A stretch of 64,000 nt of DNA from Protonemura montana. Taxonomy: Eukaryota; Arthropoda; Insecta; Plecoptera; Nemouridae. Positions within the stretch are counted from its first letter, which is position 1. The number at the start of each line of letters is the position of its first letter. The stretch covers positions 624,001 through 688,000 of the forward strand of contig OX387611.1 of assembly GCA_947568835.1 (NCBI GenBank), read 5' to 3'. Below the pieces are notes generated by a model that made no database searches, had not been told where the DNA came from, and saw only the letters and a list, made by a program, of their open reading frames with translations. Position numbers and translations under genes: made by a program. This document shows positions 39,117 to 50,589 of the stretch, in pieces.

Positions 39117-39715
39117 CTTAACAAAAACTATTTCAACTGGGTTTTCAATGCTAAGTGAAGAACAACTAAATTTCCCAACGTTTCGTAACTTGTACCTGTT
39201 ACTTTATCAAGGGTAAGAGCAGTCCTGACAATTTTCCAATAACAAAAGAACCACATAAAATTATAACAATTACCAAGTTCAAGCTTCCTAAATGCATCTA
39301 AATAAAATAATCAGAGTCAATAACTTAAAACTAATGTATTTTGTATTTTCTGAAATAAAATCCCAAACGCATTTTGGCATTTTTTAGGTATTAACTAACT
39401 AATTATGTGTGTGGAAATTAATAACACATAATTAGTTAGTTAATACCTAAAAAACGCCAAAATGCGTTCGAAATTTTATTTCAGAAAATACATAATACGT
39501 TAGTTTTTAAGTTATTGACCCTGATTATTTTATTTAGATGCATTTAGGAAGCTTGAACTTGGTAATTGTTATAATTTTGTGGTTCTTTTGTTATTGGAAA
39601 ATTGTCAGGACTGCTCTTACCCTTGATAAAGTAACAGGTACAAGTTACGAAACGTTGGGAAATTCAGTTGTTCTTTACTTAGCATTGAAAACCCAGTTGA
39701 AATAGTTTTTGTTAA
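39117..39715. mobile_element. Full-length foldback MITE
   Basis: Two arms of about 290 bp are near-perfect inverted copies, from TTAACAAAAACTATTTCAAC to GTTGAAATAGTTTTTGTTAA, meeting near 39425 at ACACATAATTAGTTAGTTAA. Adjacent sequence AAGTAGACATGAGTCTAAAA (39738) is shared with other copies near 7019 and 14560, so the mobile unit may extend further. Confidence 0.85.
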
Positions 39716-40380
39716 AACTAGTGCTAAGTTTAAATCAAGTAGACATGAGTCTAAAAACAATCAGAATATATTTTCCTATTTCTTGAATTAAAGTTTCGAT
39801 TCTTAACTTTTCAAAATCAATTTTTTTCTTTGATTTTGTATTTTGTGGTGTTTAACGTTGAACTGTTTTGAAAATCTTTGGCAATATTATTTTCTTCAGA
39901 GAAAATTTTGATAAAAATCCCGTTGAACGTATTATAGTTCAGTGGTCACCGTAGCAACATAACTGAATTGTAAACTGCCCAATACCATTTCACTTCGTAG
40001 CACAGTTTTGTGCTAACACAATGGTTGCTATGACACTTATTCATGGAGCACTTTATTGGTGCGTTGTCACAGAATATCAACTGCGATTGCAACGCTGCTC
40101 TGTGGCAAATAGACACACTAAAATACTGTTCTAATTCTTAGACTCATTTCTACTTTACCGAACCTTAACACTTGTTTGGAAAAAAATAATGCTTTTAAAA
40201 AGTAAAAATAAACAGTTTTTTTACTACAACCGAACTGAGATTAGTTTTTTACTTATCATTTGCCAACCAAGATTTGTTTGCAATCTGAGAAGCCATCTTC
40301 TAGCTAAATATACCCTTGTCTTTGCAAATAAAGCCCAGCAAGTGCCACATGGAGACTGACGTTGTGCTGTTTGGTTCCAG
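39716..40380. other. Intron 1 remainder of the protease gene
   Basis: AT-rich; contains a partial MITE edge near 40130-40180. No exon seen. Confidence 0.5.
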
Positions 40381-40394
40381 GTCCTGCCACCGCC

Positions 40395-40437
40395 ATGCTT
40401 TACTGCGCCCTCGTTTGTCTCTTGGCCACCGTATGGC
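40395..40437 (+). CDS. Protease gene exon: signal peptide
   Basis: ATG is the first after the acceptor at 40380. It encodes MLYCALVCLLATVW; donor C/GTGAGT, phase 1. Confidence 0.8.
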
Positions 40438-43400
40438 GTGAGTTACATTTCCGAGCTGATTGGTTTATTTATATTGATTCGAAACAGATTCATACAATTA
40501 AGTCTGCCCCGATATCCCCTTCCATTCTTCAATTCACATCACATTCTTTATCTATTCCCTAAAACTCTTTACATTTTTCACCCCTTTTTTGTCCATACCA
40601 CTAATTCCATTCCACTCTTCAACACCTCTTTCCACAATCTCCATGTCCCTTTCATTTCTCATTTCTTTCCTATCAATTTAAATTCATGTCTATTTGTTCC
40701 TCTAAACTTTGTCTTCTCTAATCTATCTCCTATCGCCTTCCATGCATTTCATCCCCAGAAAGATTTATACCTACAAGTTGATCTTGTTATTTAACTTGCA
40801 TTCTTAATTCTTCCCATTTTAATTCTAAAATTTTCTTTGTAATACTAGTGATCTTTACGTCTGTTATTTTAATTTCTTCTTCGTTTTGTCTCTCTTCTGT
40901 TCTCTCTTTGCGTCCATCATCCTCATACTTTTATGTTTCCTCGTAATTATTTCTTCCTTCCATATCTTTCCCTTCTACATATATATTTTCTTCTATTTGT
41001 ACTGTTTCGATGTTTTGGTCGTTGGTGTGAAGTGTATGTGTGTGTAGCAACCACCAACAGCATATCTGTGTTCGATTTAGCAGATGATCGGTCCATGACA
41101 TTATTGACTCAATGAACGCAATGCAATCTCTGTGTGTTTTTCAAAGTCTGGTCTTGTGCTCTGATTGCAGAAATCAGCGCTGAAACGTTCGATACGCGAG
41201 TGGTGACGCCGGTGGTGCAGCCACCTTTCCAGTATGTTAAGGAAGGAAACAGCTTCACTGTCCAGTGCAACTTTCCACACCCACTGATCGACTGCCGGGT
41301 CTGGTTATCGTCCTATGATAATAAAATCCAAGTGGCAGACTTAAGCCGCGGCCCGCAATCGCCCCAACAATCTTTTAAAGACAGATCCGATGGATTCACG
41401 GTGACTTACGTCGGGAGAGGATTGTCCGCTGGAGATTGTGGAGTCACTCTGCTGGAGCCAGTCTTTTACAGTCAGCTTGTTGAGTGCCTTGGTCGTGCTG
41501 CTGATGGCAGCTGGAGTCGCGGGATCGCGATGGTGGCATGCACTTGTAAGTGCTGTACAATGCAAGGGACAGGAGGATCCACTTGTTGCATGTGATGGGA
41601 TGGTTCGTTTCAGTGTTGACAACGCATGGGTTTGGAAACAAGTTTTTACAGCAATTTGTTGTTTTTTTCTGTAACCGAGGTAAATGGAACGTTAGTTTCT
41701 TAAATTTTAGCAGACTTGCCAATCTTTTCACGATTAAACACTTTTTTTGGATAATTTTTAATCAACATGATTTTTACAATGTCCAGATAAATAAGCCATT
41801 GTAATTAGTTTTAAACTGGGACATTTTAAAACTTGCCCCAACTCTTATTGAAGTTAAAGTTAAATCTGTGAAGTTGTCAACCTGGCCGTGGTCTTGTTGG
41901 CCAATGATTGTCTCCATCTCTTCACAGGGAACTTCCCATTTGCTTCCACCTTGCCGACACCGCGTCGCATTGTGGTCGCTCCAGGCTCCGACGTGACCGT
42001 GCTGCTCAAGTCTCCCGTGGAACTTGATAAGTGTCACCTCCAATTACCTGTTGATGGCGGAGTGAGCTTGTACCCGAACGGGACGACCGGCAAGAACCGA
42101 TATCGTCAACATGGCCGTGGATTGGCCCAACAGGAATGCGGCTTCCTGTTGTCCAACGTGCAGCAGCGCGATGCAGGGTTTTGGACTTGGTGGGCTTGGC
42201 AGAGTGGCGGCGGCTCGAAAGTTACTGCTCAGTCAACAATAGTAGTTGTCTTGTGTAAGTAAACCTCTGCCCCATGGGAGCCAGATCCACATGGCAGTGT
42301 TTAAGTTTAACCGCGACACTTAAATATGAGCAGCCAATCACTGACGGTTTCCAGATTTTCATGGTGATTTCCAGTACGTTGCCATGGTGATAACAACTTG
42401 ACTACCAAACTGACTGGTCTTACACTCTGCTTTGAGGATTTCATTAGTCTTGCTTGATGACGGTGTTTAACAGCTCTATACCTTGCAACACTGGTCAAAT
42501 GAAGTCGGTGAATAGTAGGTTGATGTTCAACCTAGCCTAGGAGGAAGAGGAGAAATCCGGTGCTAGCTTGCTGTGAATGCCTCATAGCCTCATTATCCTT
42601 TTCATACTTAAAGCCTTGTTAACCAATCAATCAAGACATGGACTCAGCAACTAAAGGAACCAGCTTTGAGCGTTTAAACATTTGTGGGCTGCAAACCTGA
42701 AAGTGCTGCTAGCCTTGAGTAGTTATGAATACGAGGATGAAGTTGTAATCACGATAAACCCAGAGGTCATGGAAATGATCTGGACCAATCACAGCGCACC
42801 TCCATGAGGTCAAGGTTCACGCGCATTACTTTCACCCGTCAGATGTCTGTTTTAGGACAAAAATTCCATCCTGAAAGAGTTTATACCGTAAACAAAAGAC
42901 ATCGACAGTGTTTAAAGCTTGCCACCTGCTTTTTTTCCAGCCGCTCCTGTGGGATACCCAGATCTAGAGGTGAGTGACCTTCAGAGCCTGCGCGCTGGCT
43001 CGATCCTACTAGCAACGTGCCGTTCCCCTCCTAGTGCTCCGCCGGCGAACCTGACCTGGCTCTTGGACGGCCACGTGGTCCGTCGAGACCAGAGCAATGA
43101 CACCTTGCTAGAGGACGTGGCATCAGCACTTCCCTGGCAACCTCAGCCAGTCGTTCAAACTTTCACCCGCAACCTGTCGACCGAGGACATGGGCAAGAGG
43201 TTAGAATGCCGGATGGACCACGTAGCGCTGTCTTCACCGAAGAGTGTCGCCCTCGTGCTCCCAGGAAGCTGTGAGTTCAGTGTATAGATCACATATGTTA
43301 CGTGTTTATCAATCGTTGAGGTAAACATTGATGGAGATGTTTTGAGCATGAAAAGTCTCAAAAGCGAGTTAACCTTAGAGAAATATCGAAGTTAAAATTT

Positions 43401-46400
43401 CCTACGACAGTGGTTCCACTTAACGTGATGTTCCGGTACTCTGCATTTTTGTCTGCATTCTCTACCGAGAACCTACACATATGTGATATGTGATATGTGA
43501 TATATCATATATATATGTATATATATCATATCATATATCATATATATGTGACATATCACATATGTGATCACTCAGCTGTGATAGAGACCAGATTTTGCCA
43601 GCTATCTTTTCTGTCCAACATGGTATGCCCATGCTGTACAATTCGGAAACAATAAGCTGTCGGAACAAACTGGTGTAATTACCGATGTTGAAACAATGTT
43701 TTGTTGCTGGGATACGACTTGGACGTTGCACGGGACTAAGATCCAGTAGCACAATGTTACAATAATATTAGTATCCGATTGGCTGTGACCATAGAAGTGA
43801 ATCTTCATCTTTTCATCTGGAATTGTGATGTAGTGGGTGGATAATTTTCATTCAGAAGTGATGTTATAGAAGTCTTCTTATTGCCCAGCATTTATTATGG
43901 CATTATTATTATTAGCTATTATTACATAGCATTTATTATTTATTATGGCCAACACCAGCAGCTACCGCCGAGGCTGGCTGCTCAGCGCTGGCAACAACTT
44001 CTGTGAACGCCAGCTGCACGATGAAAGGAATTGCCATTGACTGCGGTGTTGCGCCCGTGCCCGTGGGAACAGTTGCCAGCCTAGCATGCCGCCAAGGTTA
44101 CTCACCACAGATAAACAAGCCTGGAGCGCTGGTCACGACATGCGGAGACAAGAAACAATGGCGTCCGAGACCGCTAGCCTGTGAACTCGGTGAGTTTGAC
44201 ACATTTCATCTTTTCACAGATATACAGTCAGGTATTTAAAGGGGCATTTAACCTTCAAAATTAATTTCATCCATAGATTTGAAATTTTAGTATGAATTGA
44301 AATTGACCTATTTTAAAGAATTAAAAAAAAATGGATCTGCAATTAATTATCTGAGATTTGTGGCTTTTCTTGCGGCGCGATCTGAGAGTTGAGTACAATT
44401 CTCTTGTAGAATACTGTCTTTCCCTGCGGCCGCTCCGCTGACCAAAGTTGCCAAAAGTCTATTCCCTCCCTGTCCTATCCCCTCCCTACCCTATCCCCTC
44501 CCTACCCTATCCCCTCCCTACCCTATCTCCTCCCTGCCCTATCCCCTCCCTACCCTATCCCCTCCCTACCGAGCGCTGTCGCTGCACGGAAATATGCAAC
44601 ATGCTCCGTGGTTACAGGATTTTTTTTTTATTCTCCAAAAGCCATTATTAAATCTTCAAATCTATGGTAAAAATTAATTTTGAAGGGTAAATGCCCCTTT
44701 AAACCACTTGTGGAAACATAGCCAGCCATATTAGGCCATGTATCACAGCCAGAGTATCGAATCTATTCAAAAAACTAACAGCAGACAATAGAAAACTATT
44801 CCCACGAGAATGCATTGTGACCTTACCTAGCGTTTTAATCTTAGAATCACTGTCCTGCATTTTTAAAGAAAAGCATCGTTTAATAAAAACATACAGACGA
44901 ACATTCATATGTAACCAGAAATTGCACAAAACTTAGATTAAATTGTTTTAAAGACCAAGCATATTTTTATCTTGGTATTAAACTTTTTAACAGCCTTCCT
45001 GACAATGTTGCTACAATAGCTGATTTTTTAAAGTTTAGAAGAACTATTTAAAACTTGTTATTATGCAAAGGTTTTCATAATATTAACAATTTTTATAAAT
45101 TAGTCACGAATGATTGGATAAAGGTATGACTGTTGTTACTTTAGTATTTCACATGACTATTTTAGTATTTTAGTATTAGGCGTTGTCTTTGTTTTTTGCA
45201 ATTTCTTTGTAATCACAGTGTGTTTTTATTTTTGACGAGTCCACATCCATTTACTCTTCGAATGTAAGCCCTGTGATTATGGACAAATAAAAATATAATA
45301 CAATATAGATGACACAGATGACACAGCAAGGCTTGCTGTGATCTGAAGCAAGGCTTGCTGTGCTCTGAAGCAAGGCTTGCTGTGATCTGAAGCAAGGCTT
45401 GCTGTGCTCTGAAGCAAGGCTTGCTGTGCTCTGAAGCAAGGCTTGCTGGGCTCTGAAGCAAGACTTGCTGTGCTCTGAAGCAAGGCTTGCTGTGCTCTGA
45501 AGCAAGACTTGCTGTGCTCTGAAGCAAGGCTTGCTGTGCTCTGAAGCAAGGCTTGCTGTGCTCTGAAGCAAGGCTTGCTGTGCTCTGAAGCAAGGTTTGC
45601 TGGGCCTTCACGTACTGGTGCCTTTCTTTGCCGTAGATTGCGGTCTTCGAATGAAAAGTTCCTATTCGCTGTCTGTGGGTGGAAACGCAGCCCCGACTAC
45701 CGAGTTCCCATGGCACGTCGCTGTGTTCCGCAAGGACAAGAACTTTTATAGACCCATTTGCGGCGGGTCACTTATTACTCTAGAGTTCTTTATCTCCGGT
45801 AAGTAAAGACCACTGTTATGGTGCATCTCAATTTGTATTCAGCTGAACTTTTGCATTGAGCTTACTTGAAAAATATCTGTCATATTTGTTACATTGCTTG
45901 CAGTGGGTGACAAATAAGCCCATACAATTTTTGCCATGGATCTGCACATGCTAAAAACTCAGTGACAAGTTAAGCCAGTAAAGAGCTGACCATCTCTCGA
46001 GTACCAACATCTTTGGTGCTGATCTTCCAAATTACACAGTTTAACTCTCGTTCTGGTCACTAGCTTGCGACGAATCTTTTACAATTAATAAAGAAATCAT
46101 TATTATTATTATTATTGATTGCTCTGATCCCTGGCTGTTGCAGCGGCCCATTGCTTTTGGCACGAGAGCACAATGAAGCCGGTGAATGCGTCCGAATTTA
46201 AGGCTGCCGCCGGGAAGACGAGTTTTTATTGGGAGATGACTGAAGTCCAAGAACAGCGAAGAGATGTAGGAGCGATACACATCCCTGAGCATTATCAAGG
46301 GCGATCAACGCTGTATGAATCAGACATTGTCCTAGTACAACTAGCGACTCCTGTCACAGCGACGATGGCAGTTGGAGTCGTGTGCCTGGATTGGATGTCG

Positions 46401-47063
46401 TTGTTTCAGAACCAGCAGCAGACGCATACCAATATGGGCCTTGTAAGTTTTCCGCGAGGAATTTCAACCTACAAATAGATAACTGGACATTCAACAGTGG
46501 CATCTTAATATTCTGTCAATACCAAAGTAACATCTTGCTTTCACCTTAAATGTGACTTTTGTGGTTTATATAACCTTTTAATGATTAATTATATATACTG
46601 TGATTATACCTTCTCTTAGTTATTTCTTGCCAGTCAACAATTATGCTATGAAAACCAGATCTCAGCATCCCAACGGGTCTTGTTGCAGGTTCCAGGATGG
46701 GGCATAACAGCGAACAATATAATGAGCCCCACCCTCCGTTATATGGAGCTGCCGCTCGTGTCCTACCAGGAATGCAATTCCTCCTTGCCTTCGAACTCCG
46801 CAGCATTCTTCCCCCACGACAAGTTTTGTTTTTGGTACAAAAACCATTTGACCAGCATTTGTGGTGGATACTCGGGCGGCGGCTTCGTCTTTGCTGCGGC
46901 AAAGTTTCCCAAAGTCCGCTATTACATCGGAGGCATCGTGAGTCATCCGCCCCATGCAACGGAAACCAGTCCTTCAGTCTGCCAAGCCGAACAAATGACA
47001 GTCTTTACCCGAATATCAAGCTATGTTGCCTGGGTGCATAATATTGTCTTTACTGATGAATAA
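40395..47063 (+). CDS. Secreted Ig-Ig-Ig-sushi-serine protease (homologue) gene
   Basis: Eight coding exons give 713 residues. Signal peptide MLYCALVCLLATVW, then three Ig-like domains (about residues 16-139, 140-248, 249-358), a sushi/CCP domain (359-435) and a chymotrypsin-fold domain (436-713). Every extracellular module is bounded by phase-1 introns, the usual mark of exon shuffling. In the protease domain the catalytic His (AAHC, H492), Asp (ESDIVLVQL, D550) and Ser (GGYSGGG, S651) are present. However, the residue before the serine is Tyr instead of the usual Asp, and the N-terminus reads SLSVGGNAAP, not R/IVGG. It may be a protease homologue or be activated unusually. The layout recalls arthropod modular immune proteases, but the three Ig domains are distinctive. 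A role in haemolymph recognition is inference. Confidence 0.88.
40438..41170. other. Protease gene intron
   Basis: T/C-rich intron with no exon or mobile element recognised; its long plus-strand ORF is low-complexity. Confidence 0.55.
41171..41545 (+). CDS. Protease gene exon: Ig-like domain 1
   Basis: Acceptor GATTGCAG, donor ACTT/GTAAGT. It encodes ISAETFDTRVVTPVV with Ig-type cysteines (FTVQCNF, DCRVW, GDCGVTLL). Confidence 0.85.
41928..42254 (+). CDS. Protease gene exon: Ig-like domain 2
   Basis: Acceptor CTTCACAG, donor TTGT/GTAAGT. Cysteines in LDKCHLQL and QQECGFLL; the end RDAGFWTWWAW mirrors the DAGxYxC pattern of Ig V-type domains. Confidence 0.85.
42255..42940. other. Protease gene intron
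   Basis: No repeat array or element recognised between Ig domains 2 and 3. Confidence 0.5.
42941..43270 (+). CDS. Protease gene exon: Ig-like domain 3
   Basis: Acceptor TTTTTTTCCAG, donor AGCT/GTGAGT. C2-type Ig pattern: LLATCRSPP, NLTWLLDG, and RLECRMDH. Confidence 0.87.
43300..43455 (-). mobile_element. Half copy of the 3551-3938 foldback MITE
   Basis: It matches the right arm of that element (AGCGAGTTAACC, ACGACAGTGGTTCCACTTAA, GTTCCGGTACTCTGCATTTT) and ends near CTCTACC. The other arm is missing. Confidence 0.75.
43478..43570. repeat. ATATATGTGATATG palindromic tract
   Basis: Alternating purine-pyrimidine sequence able to fold on itself (ACATATGTGAT at both edges), within the Ig3-sushi intron. 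Confidence 0.85.
43959..44189 (+). CDS. Protease gene exon: sushi domain
   Basis: The acceptor is CAGCAG, a NAGNAG site that would add or remove one residue. It encodes a CCP module: NASCTMKG, IDCGVAP, GTVASLACRQGYSP, TCGDKKQWRPRPLAC. Phase 1 at both ends. Confidence 0.88.
44455..44572 (+). repeat. CCCTCCCTACCCTATC tandem repeat
   Basis: About seven 16-bp pyrimidine-rich units in the sushi-protease intron. The surrounding sequence 44190-45300 shows no exon. Confidence 0.85.
45318..45605 (+). repeat. 22-bp minisatellite ahead of the protease exon
   Basis: About 13 units of GAAGCAAGGCTTGCTGTGCT plus CT. Each holds the palindrome AGCAAGGCTTGCT. The last unit lies about 35 bp from the acceptor of the protease-domain exon. 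Confidence 0.92.
45637..45798 (+). CDS. Protease gene exon: start of protease domain
   Basis: Acceptor TTGCCGTAG, donor TCCG/GTAAGT. It encodes DCGLRMKSSYSLSVGGNAAP, then FPWHVAVF and CGGSLI, the usual N-terminal barrel features. Confidence 0.9.
46144..46442 (+). CDS. Protease gene exon: His and Asp of the triad
   Basis: Acceptor GTTGCAG, donor CTT/GTAAGT, phase 0 out. It holds AAHCFWHES (His) and YESDIVLVQLATPV (Asp). Confidence 0.92.
46690..47063 (+). CDS. Protease gene exon: serine region and stop
   Basis: The acceptor is GTTGCAG with its AG at 46687-46688; the exon starts at 46689 or within a base of it. It encodes VPGWGITANN, then SICGGYSGGGFVF and a C-terminal VFTRISSYVAWVHNIV. The TAA stop at 47061 lies inside AATAAA (47059-47064), which may also be the poly(A) signal. 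Confidence 0.92.
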
Positions 47064-47085
47064 ATATCAGTATTGTTGACCTTTT

Positions 47086-47292
47086 ATAAAAGCCTTGATC
47101 CGTTACCAAGCTGCGAAATAGTTTGTCTCTGGCCGAGATGTCTCATTGTTCTAAATCTTTATGGAAATCGTGAAATTTGGTCGTTAAACTGTGAAAAAAT
47201 TCCAAAAACTTCAGGCGAAAAAGATTGGAAAAAATTGAAATTTTTTCGACAACAAACTATTTTGCAGCTTGGCAACGGTGAAAGGTTTTTAT
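47086..47292. mobile_element. Small MITE downstream of the protease gene
   Basis: Inverted ends: TATAAAAGCC and TACCAAGCTGCGAAATAGTT on the left match the complement of ACTATTTTGCAGCTTGGCAA and GGTTTTTATATA on the right. Confidence 0.65.
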
Positions 47293-47700
47293 ATAAGGTT
47301 AATAATAATTTTCTTCATTTCAGTGAACAAATAATTGCTGTAGACAGCATCATACAAATAAATAACAGATGAAAGATACAATTTTGTCTGTTTACTTAAG
47401 CATTCAGAATTTATCTTTTACTGTAGAAACAATTTGATTCCAGTTGCCTACTCTTGAAGTTGTTTTAAAAATGACTTTGTCTTGACATGTAATTTTGTTA
47501 TTGTTGTGGGTAGATGATCAAAGAGAACAGCCTCAACATGCCCCGGTGTTCTTTCAGACCGGAACAGGCGACAATTCATGTTCAGGTCACGTTTCATTCC
47601 ATAAATTTGTCATGCATTTTGTATAGAAATAATAATAATAAGTAATAACAGTGATAATAATATTTGTGTTCCTTCATTATTTTGGTGATTACAGTTTGTT
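47293..47700. other. Intergenic, no feature seen
   Basis: AT-rich with a short AATAAT run near 47630. Confidence 0.5.
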
Positions 47701-47789
47701 CTGCACATAATTTTAGAAGATTACTGGGGACCCCTTCGAGTCCATGTTGGTAGATTTTATGCACTTGTCTTGAAGTATGTGGGTATTAT

Positions 47790-48130
47790 TGTTATTAATA
47801 CTATTTTATAATAGACTCCCACTCAGGCTCAAAAACCCAAAATTATTCAGAACAAGTTTTAAACACAAAGTAAAGGATTATTTAATAACACATTGTTTTT
47901 TTTTTATAGTATTGATGAATTTTTGGAAAAGAACAAATGCACTTTCAACGACTGGTGTCAAAATATGGTAGAGTTTTGTGAAAGTGTATTTTAATTTTTA
48001 CTTATTTTAGTTTTTAGCATTATGTCAATTTTCAACTCTTGTGAAAATAACTACTGTTTTTGTATTTTACGAAAGGGCATGGACCGGCTACGGTACAATG
48101 GAATGTATAAATATAAATAAATAAATAAAT
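47790..48130 (+). mobile_element. 3' end of a second LINE
   Basis: YNRLPLRLKNPKLFRTSFKH then KVKDYLITHCFF is the C-terminus of a non-LTR reverse transcriptase. A frameshift in a T-run separates it from YSIDEFLEKNK. A 3'UTR with an ATAAATAAATAAATAA tail ends at about 48130. Confidence 0.7.
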
Positions 48131-48840
48131 AATTTCTTGTGGACATACAGCTAGTGTTAAAGGGGCATTTAGCTAACTGTTGGTTTGTGAGTTTGTTGTC
48201 TTCTGTGCAATTGTTAAGCTGTCATGCTTTTCATTGTTGATGCACATTATTGCTGGGTCAGTGTGGGTTACACCATTGTTGGACTTAATGCGGCTGTTTT
48301 TCCCAATGATTTGCCAAGCCTTTGTACTTTGATCCTAGGATAAGATTCTCGTTATAGTCTTTTTGGGCCTTCTCGATTTCTAGTCTTCTGTGCCCTTTGT
48401 GTTTTGTCTTGTAGTCTTTTTGGTCCTCGTGGTCATACAAATATAATCTTTCTTTAATTTGTCGGAGCTTATGTCCAAAAATTTGCAACCACCTCCCTGT
48501 CCGCTTTAAAGATCCCTCCCTTAACGCAGCACCTTCGACTCCTACCTACGAAACTTGCTCATCCAAAACCCCTTCTACTCTGATTCTAGTGACGCGCTAT
48601 ATCACATCACAATCTGTCAAACTCGAGTAACTCCAACTTGACGTTGGATGCGTTGTTGTATTTAGATGAAATCTTATTAAAATTGCAAACGCTTTGCATA
48701 GTTTAATTTTGGAAGTTATAATGATTTTTTATTTTAGCCCGGGCCTGAGAGAAAAACAGGAGTGTGCACTTAAATTCCTATCCCTATTGACATTATTTGC
48801 CGGGCAAAATACGTCGCTTAGATTTCCGGTAAAGATTTCC
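48131..48840. other. Intergenic, SINE-like fragment at 48665
   Basis: GATGAAATCTTATTAAAATT and GCAAACGCTTTGCAT at 48665-48700 match the body of the tRNA-like SINE near 2457-2490. Otherwise nothing is seen. Confidence 0.45.
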
Positions 48841-48844
48841 GGAT

Positions 48845-50092
48845 TTCCGGTGACCCACGCTTACTGGGAATTCCTCGTTTATGGGAAACAATTGCAAGCC
48901 CCAATCCCCAGCACGAAGGAGGTTCAGCGGGTTACCCGGTCCTCTCGGACAAGGATGTGCACACGTTGATTCCTTCAGTGTAGCGCGCGTGCTGCCCAGA
49001 ACATCTAAGGGCATCACAGACCTGTTATTGCTCAATCTAAGAAGAGTCCCTCTAAGAAGAGTTCATATTGTCGCCGACAGCACGAATGCGGATGTCGTTT
49101 CGCGACTAGTTAGTAGGCCAGAGTCTCGTTCGTTATCGGAATTAACCAGACAAATCGCTCTACCAACTAAGAACGGCCATGCACCACCACCCACTGAATC
49201 AAGAAAGAGCTATCAATCTGTCAATCCTACCAGTGTCTGGGCCTGGTGAGGTTTCCCGTGATGAGTCAAATTAAGCCGCAGGCTCCACTCCTGGTGGTGC
49301 CCTTTCGTCAATTCCTTTAAGTTTCAGCTTTGCAACCATACTTCCCCCGGAACCCAAACACTTTGGTTACCCGGAAGCTGCCCGTCGAGTCATCGGAGAA
49401 ACATCGGCGGATCACTGGTTGGCATCGTTTATGGTTAGAACTAGGGCGGTATCTGATCGCCTTCGAACCTCTAACTTTCGTTCTTGACTAAAGAAAACAT
49501 TCTCGGCAAAAGCTTTCGCACTCGTTCGTCTTGCGACAATCCAAGAATTTCACCTCTAACGTAGCAATACGGATGCCTCCGTCCGTCCCTGTTTATTTAC
49601 CTCATTACCTCTGATGCAGAAAACCAATAAAATAGCATCGAGGTCCTGTTCCATTATTCCATGCACACAATATTCAAGCGTCGTAGCCTGCTTTGAGCAC
49701 TCTAATTTGTTCAAAGTAAACGAGCCGGCCCGTCAAGACACTCGATTAAGAACACCGAGACAGGTAAGCATGAGGCCGGCACCCGACCGGCCGCCCGAAG
49801 ACGGCCTAGCAGGACCAGCACCTCACCGACTGGACGTCCCACTGATATAACCGAGCGGTAACGCCGACGGGCGACGAACCGACGGCGTGAGACACACTTC
49901 AAACAACGAGCTTTTTAACCGCAACAACTTTAATATACGCTACTGGAGCTGGAATTACCGCGGCTGCTGGCACCAGACTTCGGCGCCCTCCGGTAGGTAC
50001 TTGATAAAATATTTAAAGTGTCCTCATTCGGATGAGTCCCGTATCGTTATTTTTTGTCACTACCTCCCCGAGCTAGGAGTGGGTTAGTAGGT
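48845..50092 (-). pseudogene. 18S rRNA pseudogene fragment
   Basis: The minus strand carries consecutive conserved 18S blocks: GGGGAGGTAGTGAC, CAGCAGCCGCGGTAATTCCA, GAGGTGAAATTCTTGGATTG, GAATTGACG...GGGCACCACC, ATTAATTCCGATAACGAACG-type sequence, GATGCCCTTAGATGTTCTGG and GAGGAATTCCCAGTAAGCGT. About 1.25 kb (middle to late 18S) is present; the 5' third and the 3' end are absent. Small deletions occur, for example the block usually between ACTCATCCG and AATGAG. It sits among unrelated repeats, not in an rDNA unit. Confidence 0.92.
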
Positions 50093-50589
50093 GCCAATTT
50101 TAATTTCTTAACCATGTATTTCGGTTTATGCATAGTCAAATGAAGTCTTTGCTTTGCTAGCTACGTTTGTCCAATAATCGGTTAAATGAGATATGGTCAA
50201 TATTTTGAATGTGTACTTTTTTTATTTTTGAAACTAAGGCAGGCTGAAGAAGTAGAAAAGACCTTTAGGGATGCGAAGTCGTTTCAGATTCTTTTTTTGT
50301 CAAACGTTTGGCTAGGGAATCCTCGTTATAGACCAACGATTTATTCCGAGAAATATTCACATGAAGTGGGCATTCCTGCCACTCCTACCTCTAACTCCCT
50401 GAATCGCACAGGTCCTTGGCTACGCGTGCGCACTGGAGCACAGCGCCACAGTACCGGCCTGTCAACGAACGTTGCGCGAGCGAGACCCCGTAACGCCACT
50501 GCCATCGCCACAGCTGGCCGGTCAAGCGCTGCGCAGCGCAAGCTAGCCCCGCTGATCCTGCTGGCATTCAGATGCTGGGCGTCTGCACC
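50093..50589. other. No gene; GC-richer spacer
   Basis: A plus-strand ORF of 170 codons spans this region but has no recognisable domain and ends in transposon sequence. Confidence 0.45.

Noticed and set aside
40438-40794. 118-codon ORF
   Set aside because: Low-complexity T/C-rich intron sequence of the protease gene.
48845-50092. Functional 18S rRNA gene
   Set aside because: Incomplete at both ends, small deletions, no neighbouring rDNA.
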